Shown piece by piece: positions 25,477 to 35,031 of a DNA stretch of 64,000 nucleotides. Origin of the DNA: Sphingomonas sp. TREG-RG-20F-R18-01 (GTDB lineage Bacteria; Pseudomonadota; Alphaproteobacteria; Sphingomonadales; Sphingomonadaceae); the NCBI RefSeq assembly GCF_022662475.1, contig NZ_JAKNQQ010000001.1, positions 1,036,151 to 1,100,150 of the forward strand. Reading direction: 5' to 3'. The notes under the pieces were generated by a model that saw only the letters and a list, made by a program, of their open reading frames with translations, had not been told where the DNA came from and made no database searches. The translations under genes were made by a program, and so were the position numbers. The stretch's first letter is position 1, and each line of letters begins with the position of its first letter.

Positions 25477-27870
25477 ATGCCTGTGTTGACGACCTGCCTG
25501 CGCCTGATCGCGACCGCATTGCTGCTCCTGAGCGGCAGTGCGGCGGTCGCTCAAACCCCGTCGGTCGCGGCGCTATCCCTGCAACTGCGGCAGGCCGAGG
25601 TCGACTTGCGCGCGGTCGACGCATCGCTCGACGACCGCGTCGATGCCGATGCGCAGAAAGCACTGCGCAGCCGCGCGCTCGCCGCGCAACAGGTCGCGAC
25701 CGATGTCACCAGCCAGCTCCAGCAGCAGGAAACCCTGATCGATGCGCGGATCGCGGGGCTTGGGCCGATAACACCCGGCGTCAGCGAACCGCTCGAGATC
25801 AGCGTGCAACGCAAGAGCCTGGCCCAGCAGCGCAGCGTGATCGATTCCTCGATCAAGCGCGGGGGCCTGGCGAATGTCGAGGCAGGGCAGCTGCTCGACG
25901 AGATCGACCGCAGTCGCGCGGAACAGTTCAACGAAAAGATCACGGCCCAGGTCGCTTCGCCCGTCACGCCCGCCTTCTGGCGCGCGATCGTCCAATCGTT
26001 GCCGCGCGACCTGCGCCGGACCGGGCTCTTCGTATCGCAGGGGACGCAGCAGATCCGTGCGCAATGGCATGGTAGCCTGCCCTGGCAGATGGTGCTCGGC
26101 ATCATCCTGGGTCTCGTCTTGCTGTTCCCCGTGCGCGTCCGCGCGCGCAGCATCGGTCAGCGCCTGCTGGTCGAAAGCGCGCCGGGACACCGCGTCCGAC
26201 GGTCCGCCAATGCATTGTGGCGGGTCATCGTGGGAACGCTCGCGCCGCTGCTCGCGGCGGCGGCGCTGGCACAGGGACTCCGCTGGTCGGGATTGCTCCC
26301 GACGCGGTGGAGCAGCTTGCTCGACGCCTTCGTCTCGGCAACGGGGTTCTGCGCGTATACCGCCGCCGTCAGCGGTGCGTTGTTGATGCGCAACGGCGCG
26401 TCCTGGCGTGTCGCGCCGATCGACGACGAAACGGCCAGCGCGCTACGCCCCTTGTCCTGGGTCCTCGCCGGCCTGTCCTTTGCCAGCATCGTGGTCGGTG
26501 CATTCAATACAGCAATCGGCGCCAGCCAGGCCGCCCTGATCGCGACACAGGCGCTCAACGCGTTGCTGCACCTGTTGCTGATCATCGTCTTCCTGGTCGT
26601 CCTCGGACGCCTGCGCGCCAAGCGGGCTGAAACCGAAGAACCTCAAAACGTCAAGACCAGCGCGGGGATCGGGCTCGGGACGCTGCTCGCCTGGGTGCTC
26701 GTGGCGACCGCGCTGGTCGGACTGCTGCTGGGCTATATCGCGCTCAGCCTGTTCGTCGCCTGGATGATCGCCTGGGCCACCGTGCTCGGCACGACGCTGT
26801 ACCTGCTGACGGCCGCCGTCGACGACGTCGCCACCAGCATGTTCGTGCGCGACAGTCGGCTGGGAGTCACGCTGACCCGTGCCCTCGGCGTCCGTCCGAG
26901 CATGGTCGATCAGTTCGGCGTGCTGCTTTCCGCCTTCCTGCGCGTCGTGCTCGTGCTCGTGGCGCTGAGCCTGCTGGTCACGCCGTTTGTCGGCACGACC
27001 GGATTCGGCACGGTGTTCGGCCGATTGGGCGTGCTTGCCCAGGGCGTCGAGTTCGGCGGCGTCTCGATCGCGCCGGCCAACATCCTGCGCGGCATCGTCG
27101 TGCTGTTCATCGGCCTCGCACTCGTGCGCGGGTTCATGGGTTGGCTCGAGACGCGTTACCTGCCGATCACGGATCTCGATGGAAGCGGTCGCAATTCCGT
27201 CAGCCTCGTCGCGCGCTACGTCGGCATCGCGGTCGCCTTCATCTGGGCGCTCGCCTCGCTGGGGATCGGGGTCGAGCGCGTCGCGCTGCTGTTGTCGGCC
27301 CTGTCGGTCGGGATCGGCTTCGGCCTGCAGGCGATCACCCAGAATTTCGTCTCGGGGCTGATCCTGCTCGCCGAGCGTCCGATCAAGATCGGCGACCTCG
27401 TCCGGGTGGGGAACGACGAAGGCGACGTGAAACGGATCAGCGTACGCTCGACCGAAATCGAGCTTCCCGATCATTCGACGCTGATCGTACCGAACTCGGA
27501 ACTGATCACCAAATCGGTCCTCAACAAGACCTTGTCCAATCCGCTCGGGCGGATCCAGATCAAGTTTTCGGTACCGCTCGAAAGCGACGCGCCGGCCGTG
27601 AAGGCAATGGTGCACGAAGCCTTCGCCGGGGAAAGCGCCGTACTGGACGATCCGGCCCCGGCGGTGTTCATCGATGCGATCATGGACGGGCGGATCGAAT
27701 TCAACTGCTTCGGCCACGTCGTGCACCCGCGGGCCGCTTATGCGGCGCGGAGCGCGGTGCTGATGACGCTGCTGGAACGCTTTCGCAAGGAAGGGATCGA
27801 CATCGGGACCGTGCCGCAGCGGATCGAGTGGATTTCGCCGCAGACCCTGGCACCCCCCGCCACGGACTGA
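25477..27870 (+). CDS. Large MscS-family mechanosensitive channel with N-terminal periplasmic domain
   Basis: A 797-residue inner-membrane protein. A signal peptide (residues 1-25) is followed by a helical, Gln-rich periplasmic region (about 25-205, resembling DUF3772 extensions) and roughly ten membrane segments. The MscS core near residues 570-770 has VGIGFGLQAITQNFVSGLIL, the pore helix pattern of MscS, then RPIKIGDLVRVG and LIVPNSELITKSV. Such proteins open under membrane tension to release solutes during osmotic downshift. The ATG at 25477 was chosen because it directly precedes the signal peptide. It is 150 bases from GH29 on the same strand and is probably not functionally tied to glycan use. 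Confidence 0.92.
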   Translation: MPVLTTCLRLIATALLLLSGSAAVAQTPSVAALSLQLRQAEVDLRAVDASLDDRVDADAQKALRSRALAAQQVATDVTSQLQQQETLIDARIAGLGPITPGVSEPLEISVQRKSLAQQRSVIDSSIKRGGLANVEAGQLLDEIDRSRAEQFNEKITAQVASPVTPAFWRAIVQSLPRDLRRTGLFVSQGTQQIRAQWHGSLPWQMVLGIILGLVLLFPVRVRARSIGQRLLVESAPGHRVRRSANALWRVIVGTLAPLLAAAALAQGLRWSGLLPTRWSSLLDAFVSATGFCAYTAAVSGALLMRNGASWRVAPIDDETASALRPLSWVLAGLSFASIVVGAFNTAIGASQAALIATQALNALLHLLLIIVFLVVLGRLRAKRAETEEPQNVKTSAGIGLGTLLAWVLVATALVGLLLGYIALSLFVAWMIAWATVLGTTLYLLTAAVDDVATSMFVRDSRLGVTLTRALGVRPSMVDQFGVLLSAFLRVVLVLVALSLLVTPFVGTTGFGTVFGRLGVLAQGVEFGGVSIAPANILRGIVVLFIGLALVRGFMGWLETRYLPITDLDGSGRNSVSLVARYVGIAVAFIWALASLGIGVERVALLLSALSVGIGFGLQAITQNFVSGLILLAERPIKIGDLVRVGNDEGDVKRISVRSTEIELPDHSTLIVPNSELITKSVLNKTLSNPLGRIQIKFSVPLESDAPAVKAMVHEAFAGESAVLDDPAPAVFIDAIMDGRIEFNCFGHVVHPRAAYAARSAVLMTLLERFRKEGIDIGTVPQRIEWISPQTLAPPATD

Positions 27871-27952
27871 CGGAAGCACGGGCGGCGCGAAGGCGGGAGC
27901 AAGCGCAGCAACGCCCGATTGGCCGGCCGGAGCCGGCTACGGCCACGGGGGA

Positions 27953-28756
27953 TCAGGAAGATTGCCGCGACAGGCGCTGGGGGTTGAACCCCAGCGTTGC
28001 GGATATGGCATCGGCGGCGCCGCGCAGCAGCGTTTGCCCCGTTTCGAAATCGACCTTCTGCGACCCGTCGATCAGCTCGAGAAACGGGATCGTCAACGCG
28101 CCCATCGCCATGCCGTCAAACCCGAAAACCGGGAAACTGATGTCGGTCACGCCATGCGTGATCGGGCTCGTCCGCCGGTCGAACCCGCGGGACCGGATCG
28201 TCGCCAGTCGTTCCGTCAGCATGGCGCGATCGATCGCGGCATCCTGCAACGCCTCGGCCTGTGCAATGACGGGATCCACGCGGTCCGCCGCAAGGAACGC
28301 AAGGATGACATGTCCCGAACAGCTGCGCAGGATATCGATCGTCGCGCCAAGCCGAAGCGAAAACCCGCGCGTACCGGGGTTTTCCTCGCGCGCGATCACC
28401 AACCCCTGTGCGCCGTTGAGCACGACCAGATGACAGGACTGGCCGGTATCGAGCGCCAGCCGCCGCATTTCCGGCATCGCGGCGTCGACCAGATTCTGTG
28501 CCGGCGTGGCGCGATAGGCCAGATCGAGCAGCTGATAGGCGACCGTATACCGATCCGACTTTGCGGACTTCTGCAGATAGCCGAGCTGTTCCAGAACGAT
28601 GACGATGCGGAACAGCTCGCCAACCGAGCGATCGAGATACGTCGCCATCTCGCTGACCAGCGCGCCGTCGGGGTGGCTGGAAAGCATGTTGAGGATCTCG
28701 AACGCCTTTTCGATCGCTGGCGCAGCGTAAGTGCCCTTCGGGCCCGGTCGGATCAT
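27953..28756 (-). CDS. IclR-family transcriptional regulator
   Basis: A 267-residue regulator. The winged helix lies at about residues 10-75 (AIEKAFEILNMLSSHPDGALVSEMATYL, FRIVIVLEQLGYL) and the ligand-binding IclR domain at about 90-255. The start at 28756 is preceded by GAGGT. Upstream residues in the open frame have no similarity to the family. IclR proteins usually sense small acids or sugars and control neighbouring catabolic genes, but no obvious target flanks it. Its 3' end faces the channel gene convergently. Function beyond DNA binding is unknown. Confidence 0.9.
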   Translation of the reverse strand: MIRPGPKGTYAAPAIEKAFEILNMLSSHPDGALVSEMATYLDRSVGELFRIVIVLEQLGYLQKSAKSDRYTVAYQLLDLAYRATPAQNLVDAAMPEMRRLALDTGQSCHLVVLNGAQGLVIAREENPGTRGFSLRLGATIDILRSCSGHVILAFLAADRVDPVIAQAEALQDAAIDRAMLTERLATIRSRGFDRRTSPITHGVTDISFPVFGFDGMAMGALTIPFLELIDGSQKVDFETGQTLLRGAADAISATLGFNPQRLSRQSS

Positions 28757-28900
28757 CGTGCTACCTCGGTCATGCGCCGAGCATGACGGCGAACGGGGAC
28801 CGCGGTCAATCCGGCAAACCCGCCAAAGCCGACAACGCGACCGTCCGTGCAGGCGCAGCAATCGGCCCAGGCGCGGCGAGGCGGGCCCGCGGACGTCCGG

Positions 28901-29803
28901 TTAGCGCGCACCGAGACCCGCGAGACGCGCGCGGACCTCGTCTTCCGACACGATCTCGATGACACCCCCGCCCCGCCGCAATGCGTCGACCCGCCGGTAT
29001 TCGGCATGTGCCGTCACATATTGCCCGAATGGCTGGTCGTTGCTGATGACGAGCTGCGTCGTGGTTGTTCCAACGGATGCCACCACGCGCGCGCCGGCCG
29101 CCGCGAGCAGCCTGGCCAACGCTCCGTCTCGCGGCGCGCCGAGAATCGCGACCCGCTCCCCCTTCAGCGGGCCGCCCGCCGCCGCCTTGGGCGCGGGTCC
29201 GGCGCGCGTCCGGGACGGTGCCAGCCAACCGGCGAGATCGATGCCCGTATGCTCGATCGCCCGGACGATCACCATGCCCGCCGCCCGCGCGTCGCTCAGC
29301 GCATCGTGATGCTTATGGCGAACCCCCAGGAATTTCGTCAGCACGTTGAGCCGGTGGCTCGGCAGTTCGGGCCACGCACGCTTCGCCACGCGCACGCTGT
29401 CCAGCCAGGTCGTTTCAATCTCCGCGCGGTCATGCACCCGACAGGCCGCCCCCAGCGCCCCCTTGTCGAAAAACGAGTGGGCCACGGTGATGCGGCCGGA
29501 AAGATGGCCATCGATGGTGGCGTGAACGGCGCCGAAGGTCGGCGCGCCTGCGATATGATCGCCGGTTATCCCGTGCACTCGGATATTGAACGACGAGAAC
29601 CGGTCGAGGGGATCGATCAACGTCTCATACTCGAAGACCTCGACCCCGTTCTTGAAACCGACGATGCCGATCTGGCAAATGCTGCTGACGCTGGAGCAGG
29701 ACGTCTCGACGTCGACGACGACGAAATCGGCGTCGGACTTTCCCAAGGGTGTCGGGAGGACGGCAGGAAGCGGGTTTTCGATCGGACGCATGGTTGGCGC
29801 CAT
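28901..29803 (-). CDS. DnaQ-like 3'-5' exonuclease with C-terminal BRCT domain
   Basis: About 300 residues. The exonuclease domain (about residues 25-190) shows the DEDD-type motifs VVDVETS (Exo I), a central AHSFFDKGAL region (Exo II) and HHDALSDARAA (Exo III, His-x4-Asp). A BRCT-like domain follows after a Pro/Ala linker (about 210-285: LKGERVAILGAP, ARVVASVGTTTTQLVISND). Such proteins are thought to trim 3' ends in DNA metabolism; the BRCT may dock it on DNA ends or partners. Two close ATGs (29803 and 29791) are possible and neither has a well-placed ribosome binding site. It follows the esterase gene on the same strand with a short gap. Confidence 0.88.
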   Translation of the reverse strand: MAPTMRPIENPLPAVLPTPLGKSDADFVVVDVETSCSSVSSICQIGIVGFKNGVEVFEYETLIDPLDRFSSFNIRVHGITGDHIAGAPTFGAVHATIDGHLSGRITVAHSFFDKGALGAACRVHDRAEIETTWLDSVRVAKRAWPELPSHRLNVLTKFLGVRHKHHDALSDARAAGMVIVRAIEHTGIDLAGWLAPSRTRAGPAPKAAAGGPLKGERVAILGAPRDGALARLLAAAGARVVASVGTTTTQLVISNDQPFGQYVTAHAEYRRVDALRRGGGVIEIVSEDEVRARLAGLGAR

Positions 29804-29865
29804 ATCCTGCCCCGGCGCAAAACACATCGGGTGATTGCGGCCGCCGGGCATCCGATCGGCCCGGC

Positions 29866-30876
29866 CTAGCGCCGGTAGTCGCGCCATAGCCACGCGAGCG
29901 CGTCCGGCAGCGTCTGCATGATGACGTCGCCGTCGACGTGCCCGGCATCGGCCGCAACGACGTAGCGGTAATCGTAGCGCCGGGCCTCCAACGCCGCTGC
30001 CATGCGGTCGTTCGCGAGCGGCCAGTTATGAAACGTGCCTTCCGGATCCTGCCAGTGGAGATCGTGCGCCCCCACCTCCATCCAGACGCGGATCGGCTTG
30101 CGGGTGGTTTCCGGAATGAGGTGGGTCGCATAGTCCCACGCTCCATGCGGAGTCCGGGGATCGACGGGCGCGGCCTGGTTCACGAACGTGCCCGAATAGG
30201 ACAGCACCTTGCGATACCATTCGGGGTGATACCACGCCATCGCGAAGGCCGCCGCCGCCCCGGAGCTGCCGCCCATGGTCGCACGGCCCTCCGGGTCGCG
30301 CGTAAAGCGGACGCCGTAGAGGCGCGTGACCTGCGGCAGGACTTCCTGCTCCACGAACTCGGCATAGCGGCCCGACATGGTGTCGTATTCGAGACCGCGC
30401 TCGGACCCCTGCGCGTCTCCGCCACCGGACTGGATCAGGACCACCACGATCGACGGCACGCGGTGCGCAGCGATGAGGCCGTCGAGCGCCGCCGCCACGC
30501 GCGCCACATAATCGCGCCCGTCCTGCACAACGAGCAACGGCGCTGCGGTGCCCGGACGGTAGCCGGCCGGCGTATAGACGAAGACCTCTCGCCGATAAGG
30601 GCCAGGCTCCGACTGCTGGTCCGCGGGCGCGGCCAGCCGATTGCCATAGGCGTCGCGGCGGCGTGTGGTCGCGGTGTCGAGCTGCCGGATGCCCGGATAG
30701 ATCCGGCTATCGGCCGATCGCAGGATGAAGCTCCTGATCGTGCCGTGCGGAATGTCCGCGCGGGCCGTGCGCTCGGGTGCGTCGTGGTAGGGCAGCGCGA
30801 TATGGCGGGTGTCGGCCTGCGCCGGGACGGTGCCCGCCAACAGCAACGCCAGGATGATCGCCGGTCGCTTGCGCAT
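29866..30876 (-). CDS. Secreted alpha/beta-hydrolase of the enterochelin-esterase-like family
   Basis: A 336-residue protein with a Sec signal (residues 1-21, MRKRPAIILALLLAG) and an esterase D-like alpha/beta-hydrolase fold. The nucleophile elbow is GGSSGAAAAF. A late VMEVGAHD segment and AGHVDGD probably supply Asp and His. PLLVVQDGRDY and a VVLIQSG segment match the putative esterase family that includes Fes/YieL-like enzymes. The ATG at 30876 has GGAG eight bases upstream. Substrate unknown; siderophore or sugar-ester hydrolysis are both known for relatives. Periplasmic location is predicted. Confidence 0.85.
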   Translation of the reverse strand: MRKRPAIILALLLAGTVPAQADTRHIALPYHDAPERTARADIPHGTIRSFILRSADSRIYPGIRQLDTATTRRRDAYGNRLAAPADQQSEPGPYRREVFVYTPAGYRPGTAAPLLVVQDGRDYVARVAAALDGLIAAHRVPSIVVVLIQSGGGDAQGSERGLEYDTMSGRYAEFVEQEVLPQVTRLYGVRFTRDPEGRATMGGSSGAAAAFAMAWYHPEWYRKVLSYSGTFVNQAAPVDPRTPHGAWDYATHLIPETTRKPIRVWMEVGAHDLHWQDPEGTFHNWPLANDRMAAALEARRYDYRYVVAADAGHVDGDVIMQTLPDALAWLWRDYRR

Positions 30877-31019
30877 CGATGCCGCTCCATGATCCATGCC
30901 GTCGCCCGGCACGCCTGCCGATGTGCATCAAGTCTGCGGCCGCGCCAATGGCCGGTTGGCCAGTGGAGCAAAAAGCCGCTGCCCGATCCGTGTCGCGCGC
31001 CTGCGCGTCGAGGACCGTC

Positions 31020-31586
31020 TCAGTCGGATGAGGATGCCCGGATCGCGTCGCCGGCATGGGCTGCGGCCCGGTTGATCAGCTCGACCATCGCGGCATTGCC
31101 TTGCCCGGCCGCGATGCTGGCAAGGCTATTGCCCCCGGCATCGACCACGTCGGCTTCGGCGCCCGCCGCGACCAACATCTCGACGATCGCGCCATGGCCG
31201 AACATGACCGCGTTCATCAGCGCGGTCTGGCCGGCCAGATTGCGCATATTCGCGTCCGCACCCGCATCGAGAAGAAGCCGGGCGATGGCGGCATAACCCT
31301 TGAACGCCACGCCCATCAGGGCGGTATTGCCGCGCGCGCCATCTCCCGCATCGGCATCCGCACCATGCTCCAGCAGCACCGTCGTGGCGGCAGGGTGCCC
31401 GTTATAGCTTGCCAGGATCAACGGCGTGTACCCCTTGGCATCCCGCGCATCCACGTCGGCGCCGGCCTGCAGCAGTGCCGGGATGACGTCGTCCCGTCCG
31501 AGGCGTGCAGCCTGATGCAACAAGTCCTGGAGCCGCTCGGGGGATGGCAAAGGCGGCAGTTCGGCCTTCGTATGTGCGTCTGACAC
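31020..31586 (-). CDS. Ankyrin-repeat protein
   Basis: A 188-residue protein made of about five ankyrin repeats from residue 20 to the C-terminus. Repeat hallmarks are visible: GADVDARDAKGYTPLILASYNGH, GADADAGDGARGNTALMGVAF, GADANMRNLAGQTALMNAVMFGH and GAEADVVDAGGNSLA. The GTG start at 31586 is supported by AGGA six bases upstream; the open frame extends further without homology. No signal peptide is seen. Ankyrin repeats mediate protein contacts; no partner is evident from the neighbours. Confidence 0.85.
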   Translation of the reverse strand: MSDAHTKAELPPLPSPERLQDLLHQAARLGRDDVIPALLQAGADVDARDAKGYTPLILASYNGHPAATTVLLEHGADADAGDGARGNTALMGVAFKGYAAIARLLLDAGADANMRNLAGQTALMNAVMFGHGAIVEMLVAAGAEADVVDAGGNSLASIAAGQGNAAMVELINRAAAHAGDAIRASSSD

Positions 31587-31755
31587 CGGAATTCCTCGTA
31601 AGTTCGATTCCGGGAACGATCCGCACGGCCGAGCGGCTCCCCCGACCGCCAAGAAAATCGCCGGGACGCAGCATGCCCTCGTGCCGGAACCCTAATTCAG
31701 TCGCGCGATCAGATGGCGGTTGCCATGATGGCACGGCTCCTCGCAAGATGCAGGC

Positions 31756-33366
31756 ATGCTCATATCCCTCGTCGCGCTCGCCGCTGCCGTCTCCCCGATC
31801 TCGGCCGATCGGATCAAAACCGATGTCAGGACGCTGTCGTCCGATCCGTTCCTCGGCCGGGGGCCGGGCGAAGCGGGTGAGGACAAGACGATCGTCTACA
31901 TCGCCCAGCAGTTCGCGGCGGCGGGACTCGAACCTGCCGGCGACCATGGCAGCTGGTACCAGGACGTGCCGTTGGTCAGGCTCGACCGTCGCCCGGGCGC
32001 CACCTTGACCCTGCAGTTCGGGGACTGGCACCGATCCTTGGCACTGGGTCGCGATGCGACCCTGGGTTTCCGCAATCCGGGCGACACGAAGCTCTCGGGC
32101 GCGCCCCTGGTGTTCGCGGGGTACGGGATCGTCAACGCGCGCCTGGGATGGGATGCTTACGCCGGCATCGACATGCACGGAAAGGTTGCGGTCGTGCTGG
32201 CCAACGATCCCGACTTCGAGGCCGGGCGCGATCTCGGCTTCGAGGGGCGCAGGCTCGCCTTTGAAGGCCGCGTCGGCGAGAAGTTCGCGGCCGCGGCCAA
32301 AGCAGGTGCGGCAGGCGTCCTGGTGATCCACGAGGATGCGGCGGCGAGCTATCCGTTCCTCCAGCTGGCCAGCGGCGACGCCTTGCCGACCATGGTGATC
32401 GCACCGCTTCAGCCCTCTGCCGGCTTCATGCTGTCTGGTTGGCTCAGGAATGACGTCGCTGTCGAAATGCTCAGCCACGCGGGGCTCGACCTCGCGGCGC
32501 TGAAGGTCCGGGCGCGCGATGCGGCGTTCCGCGCCTTCCCGCTCCGCGACGGCAGCGTCACGGCAAGCGGAAGCGCCACCGCAACGTCGATCGTCAGCCA
32601 TAACGTGCTCGGCAAATTGCCCGGGGCAAGCCGGCCTGACGAGACTGTTCTCTATGGCGCGCATTGGGACGCAAACGGGCAGAACGGTCCGGTCGCAGGC
32701 GACGACATTCGCAACGGCGCGGTCGACAATGCCACCGGCACGTCGGAACTCATCGAGGTTGGCCGCGGGATCGCCCGAGGGCGGCGGACCGCGCGGACCG
32801 TGGTCTTTGCGGCCTGGACCGCCGAGGAAAAGGGGCTGCTCGGGTCGGAATATTACGCCGCCCACCCGATCTACCCGCTCGCCACGACTGCGGCGGTGAT
32901 CAACCTGGACCCGCATGTGGTGCTGCCCGCGGCACGGGACATCGAGCTGATCGGCGGTGGCCGCGTGTCGCTCGAAGCCGATCTGCGTCGCGTCGCGGGC
33001 GCCCATCGTCTGAGCATCGTCGACGAGCCGGCGATCGAGGCCGGATGGTACTTCCGGTCGGACCAGTTCTCCTTCGCCAAGCGTGGCGTCCCCGCCATCA
33101 CCTTTCGTGCAGGTCGAAACCTAGTCGAAGGCGGGACCGCGAAAGGCGCCGCCCTTGTCGCCGACTACAATGCCCGCCGCTACCATCAGCCGAGCGATGC
33201 GTTCGAGCCGTCATGGTCGTTCGCGGGCACCGTCCAGGAAGCGACCGTCGCCTACGAACTCGGCGTACAGGTGGCGAATGCCGCCACGTGGCCAAGCTGG
33301 AACACCGGCACCGACTATGCGACGCTTCGTGCGGCGACCAACGGCGACCGCAAGGGTTTGCAATAG
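31756..33366 (+). CDS. M28-family zinc aminopeptidase, secreted
   Basis: A 536-residue peptidase with a short signal (MLISLVALAAAVSPISA). A PA-like domain (about residues 110-235) precedes the M28 catalytic domain. Metal and catalytic residues are visible: GAHWD (zinc His), GAVDNATGTSE (bridging Asp), WTAEEKGLLGS (catalytic and zinc Glu), INLDP (zinc Asp) and YHQPSD (zinc His). The expected role is removal of N-terminal amino acids from peptides in the periplasm or outside. The start lacks a clear ribosome site but directly precedes the signal peptide. It is divergent from the ankyrin gene with about 170 bases between. Confidence 0.9.
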   Translation: MLISLVALAAAVSPISADRIKTDVRTLSSDPFLGRGPGEAGEDKTIVYIAQQFAAAGLEPAGDHGSWYQDVPLVRLDRRPGATLTLQFGDWHRSLALGRDATLGFRNPGDTKLSGAPLVFAGYGIVNARLGWDAYAGIDMHGKVAVVLANDPDFEAGRDLGFEGRRLAFEGRVGEKFAAAAKAGAAGVLVIHEDAAASYPFLQLASGDALPTMVIAPLQPSAGFMLSGWLRNDVAVEMLSHAGLDLAALKVRARDAAFRAFPLRDGSVTASGSATATSIVSHNVLGKLPGASRPDETVLYGAHWDANGQNGPVAGDDIRNGAVDNATGTSELIEVGRGIARGRRTARTVVFAAWTAEEKGLLGSEYYAAHPIYPLATTAAVINLDPHVVLPAARDIELIGGGRVSLEADLRRVAGAHRLSIVDEPAIEAGWYFRSDQFSFAKRGVPAITFRAGRNLVEGGTAKGAALVADYNARRYHQPSDAFEPSWSFAGTVQEATVAYELGVQVANAATWPSWNTGTDYATLRAATNGDRKGLQ

Positions 33367-33592
33367 GGTTTGAAAACCGGTTCACGCCGGTCCGCCGCGA
33401 GGATCCCCCCGCCCGTGCCGCGCGCAGCGCGAGCCGTTGCCCGTCCTCCGGCCACCGGAAGCACCTGCTGATCCGCTGCCGTCGCCGACAACGCCGACGC
33501 GTGAACCTTGGCTGCACAGTGCATTCAGGCCGTGCGCATCGGCTCGGCTGCATATCATCGTCATCGGCCGTTTGCCGATGAGGAGAGAGTTC

Positions 33593-33919
33593 ATGTTTCG
33601 CAAGCTGATCCTGACCGCGTCGCTTGGCGTTTCGGCGCTGGTCGCGGTCGTTCCAAACGTCGCCGCCGCGCAGAGTTACGGACGCTGGAACGCGCAATAT
33701 TATTCCGGCGATGGCTATCGCGATCGTCACGACGACGACAGGCGCGGTTACGACGATCGCGGCGGGTATCAGGAGCGCCAACGGTGGATTGCCCATCGCC
33801 GCTGGGAGCAGGAACATCGTCGCCGGGAATGGCAGCGCGAGCACTGGCGCGATGGCTACGACCGCCACGATGGCTGGAACCAGGGTCGGGGCCGCTGGGA
33901 AGGCCGCGAGGACTATTGA
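33593..33919 (+). CDS. Small secreted protein rich in Arg, Asp, Tyr and Trp, function unknown
   Basis: A 108-residue protein with a clear Sec signal (residues 1-26, ending VAAAQS). The mature part is unusually charged and aromatic, full of Arg, Asp, His, Trp, Tyr and Gly in short irregular repeats (for example HRRWEQEHRRREW). It has no Cys and no recognisable fold. GAGGAGAGAG lies just before the ATG at 33593, one of the strongest ribosome sites in the window, suggesting high expression. Similar low-complexity periplasmic proteins are common in sphingomonads but have no assigned role. A G+C hairpin (33944-33965) follows the gene. Confidence 0.75.
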   Translation: MFRKLILTASLGVSALVAVVPNVAAAQSYGRWNAQYYSGDGYRDRHDDDRRGYDDRGGYQERQRWIAHRRWEQEHRRREWQREHWRDGYDRHDGWNQGRGRWEGREDY

Positions 33920-34040
33920 GTTCCCTCGATCCGACGAAGGTGCGCCCGGTCAGCAATGGCCGGGCGTTCCCGTATCGGGCGCGTTGCCCTCAGTGGCCCG
34001 GATGCCGCCAGCGGACTCGATGGTCCGCCCGACAGACCGC

Positions 34041-34232
34041 TCAGACCGAACGCACTTCGACCTCGGTCTCGGCACCGTCCCACTTTCCCGTGAGTCCAGG
34101 CACTTCATCGAGCTGTCGCAGGGCATCGAAGCGCCCGCGTTCCTCGCGATACCGAACGATCTCGAAGCCGTGGCCCTTCAGTTGCGAGACGGCGTCCAGT
34201 TCCTGGGCGGAGGCGGTGTTGAGATCGATCAT
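34041..34232 (-). CDS. Small helix-hairpin-helix protein (ComEA-like)
   Basis: A 63-residue ORF starting MIDLNTASAQELDAV, the classic opening of a helix-hairpin-helix DNA-binding domain, followed by LKGHGFEIVRYREE and FDALRQLDEVPGL. It would bind DNA non-specifically. The ATG at 34232 has GGGAG only a few bases upstream, so the exact start is uncertain and the frame is open further upstream without homology. It sits alone between the small secreted protein gene and the divergent fecI gene. Confidence 0.6.
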   Translation of the reverse strand: MIDLNTASAQELDAVSQLKGHGFEIVRYREERGRFDALRQLDEVPGLTGKWDGAETEVEVRSV

Positions 34233-34467
34233 TTCTCCCTGATGCCGCAGTAGCCAGCGATCGGCAACGCCTGTCGGAATCTCACCGATGCAGAGCGCTC
34301 CTTCGCGTACGCCGCAGGCACCAGGCGGCATCGAACGGGGACGTGTCGGGCCGATGCGTCTGGCGTGCCAGATCGTACGGACGCATCGTACCATACCATC
34401 GCCGGCCTCGCGCAACGAGCGCACAGCGATCCTTGAAAGCGGCGTGTAGAGGTGGCAAGCGGTTGCG

Positions 34468-35031
34468 ATGGAGCGCGACAGAACGTTCATGCGGGAGGGG
34501 ATAAGCGTCGACGGTCCGGGTTCGGATCGCCGCGTGGTGCTCACCCGCCTCGCGCATGTCTATGAGCGTGCGCTCAACCGCTACTTCGCGCGCCGCGTCG
34601 CTGCGAAGGAGGACGTGCCCGATCTGGTGCAGGACGTCTATCTCCGCCTCAGCCAGATGGCGGACCCGACCGCGATCGAGAAACCCGAGCATTTCCTGTT
34701 CGTCACCGCGGCGAACGTGCTGAAGGACCGCGCGCGTCGCGCCGCGGCGCGCGGCTCCGGGCTGCATGACGCGCTTGACGAGAATTTTGCCGGTTCGGAG
34801 ATTCCGCCAGACCGCGTCTTCGAAAGCAGGGAAGCAGCGGATCGCCTGCAGGCAGTGCTGCTCGAGCTTCCCGAACGGACCCGCGACGTCTTCGTCTTGC
34901 GGATGCTGGAGGGATTGCGGATGGCGGACGTTGCCCATGCGATCGGCATTTCCACGCGCGCGGCCGAGAAGCATCAGGCCAGGGCGCTTGCACGCGTTGC
35001 AGCGGCGCTGGAGGACTGGCGCCATCACTGA
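34468..35031 (+). CDS. fecI: FecI-type ECF sigma factor
   Basis: A 187-residue extracytoplasmic-function sigma factor. Region 2 (about residues 27-95) contains ERALNRYFARRVAAKEDVPDLVQDVYLRL and region 4 (about 130-180) contains LPERTRDVFVLRMLEGLRMADVAHAIGIS. FecI-type sigmas are held by an FecR anti-sigma protein and released when a TonB receptor with an STN domain binds its ligand. Exactly those partners follow: fecR overlaps the 3' end, then an STN-containing receptor. ATGs at 34468 and 34489 are both plausible starts. Expected targets are the two receptor genes and the trehalase gene downstream. Confidence 0.92.
   Translation: MERDRTFMREGISVDGPGSDRRVVLTRLAHVYERALNRYFARRVAAKEDVPDLVQDVYLRLSQMADPTAIEKPEHFLFVTAANVLKDRARRAAARGSGLHDALDENFAGSEIPPDRVFESREAADRLQAVLLELPERTRDVFVLRMLEGLRMADVAHAIGISTRAAEKHQARALARVAAALEDWRHH

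Noticed and set aside
30949..30962. TGGCC-GGTT-GGCCA hairpin as terminator
   Set aside because: Only five base pairs, no T-run, and no gene reads into it in the needed direction.
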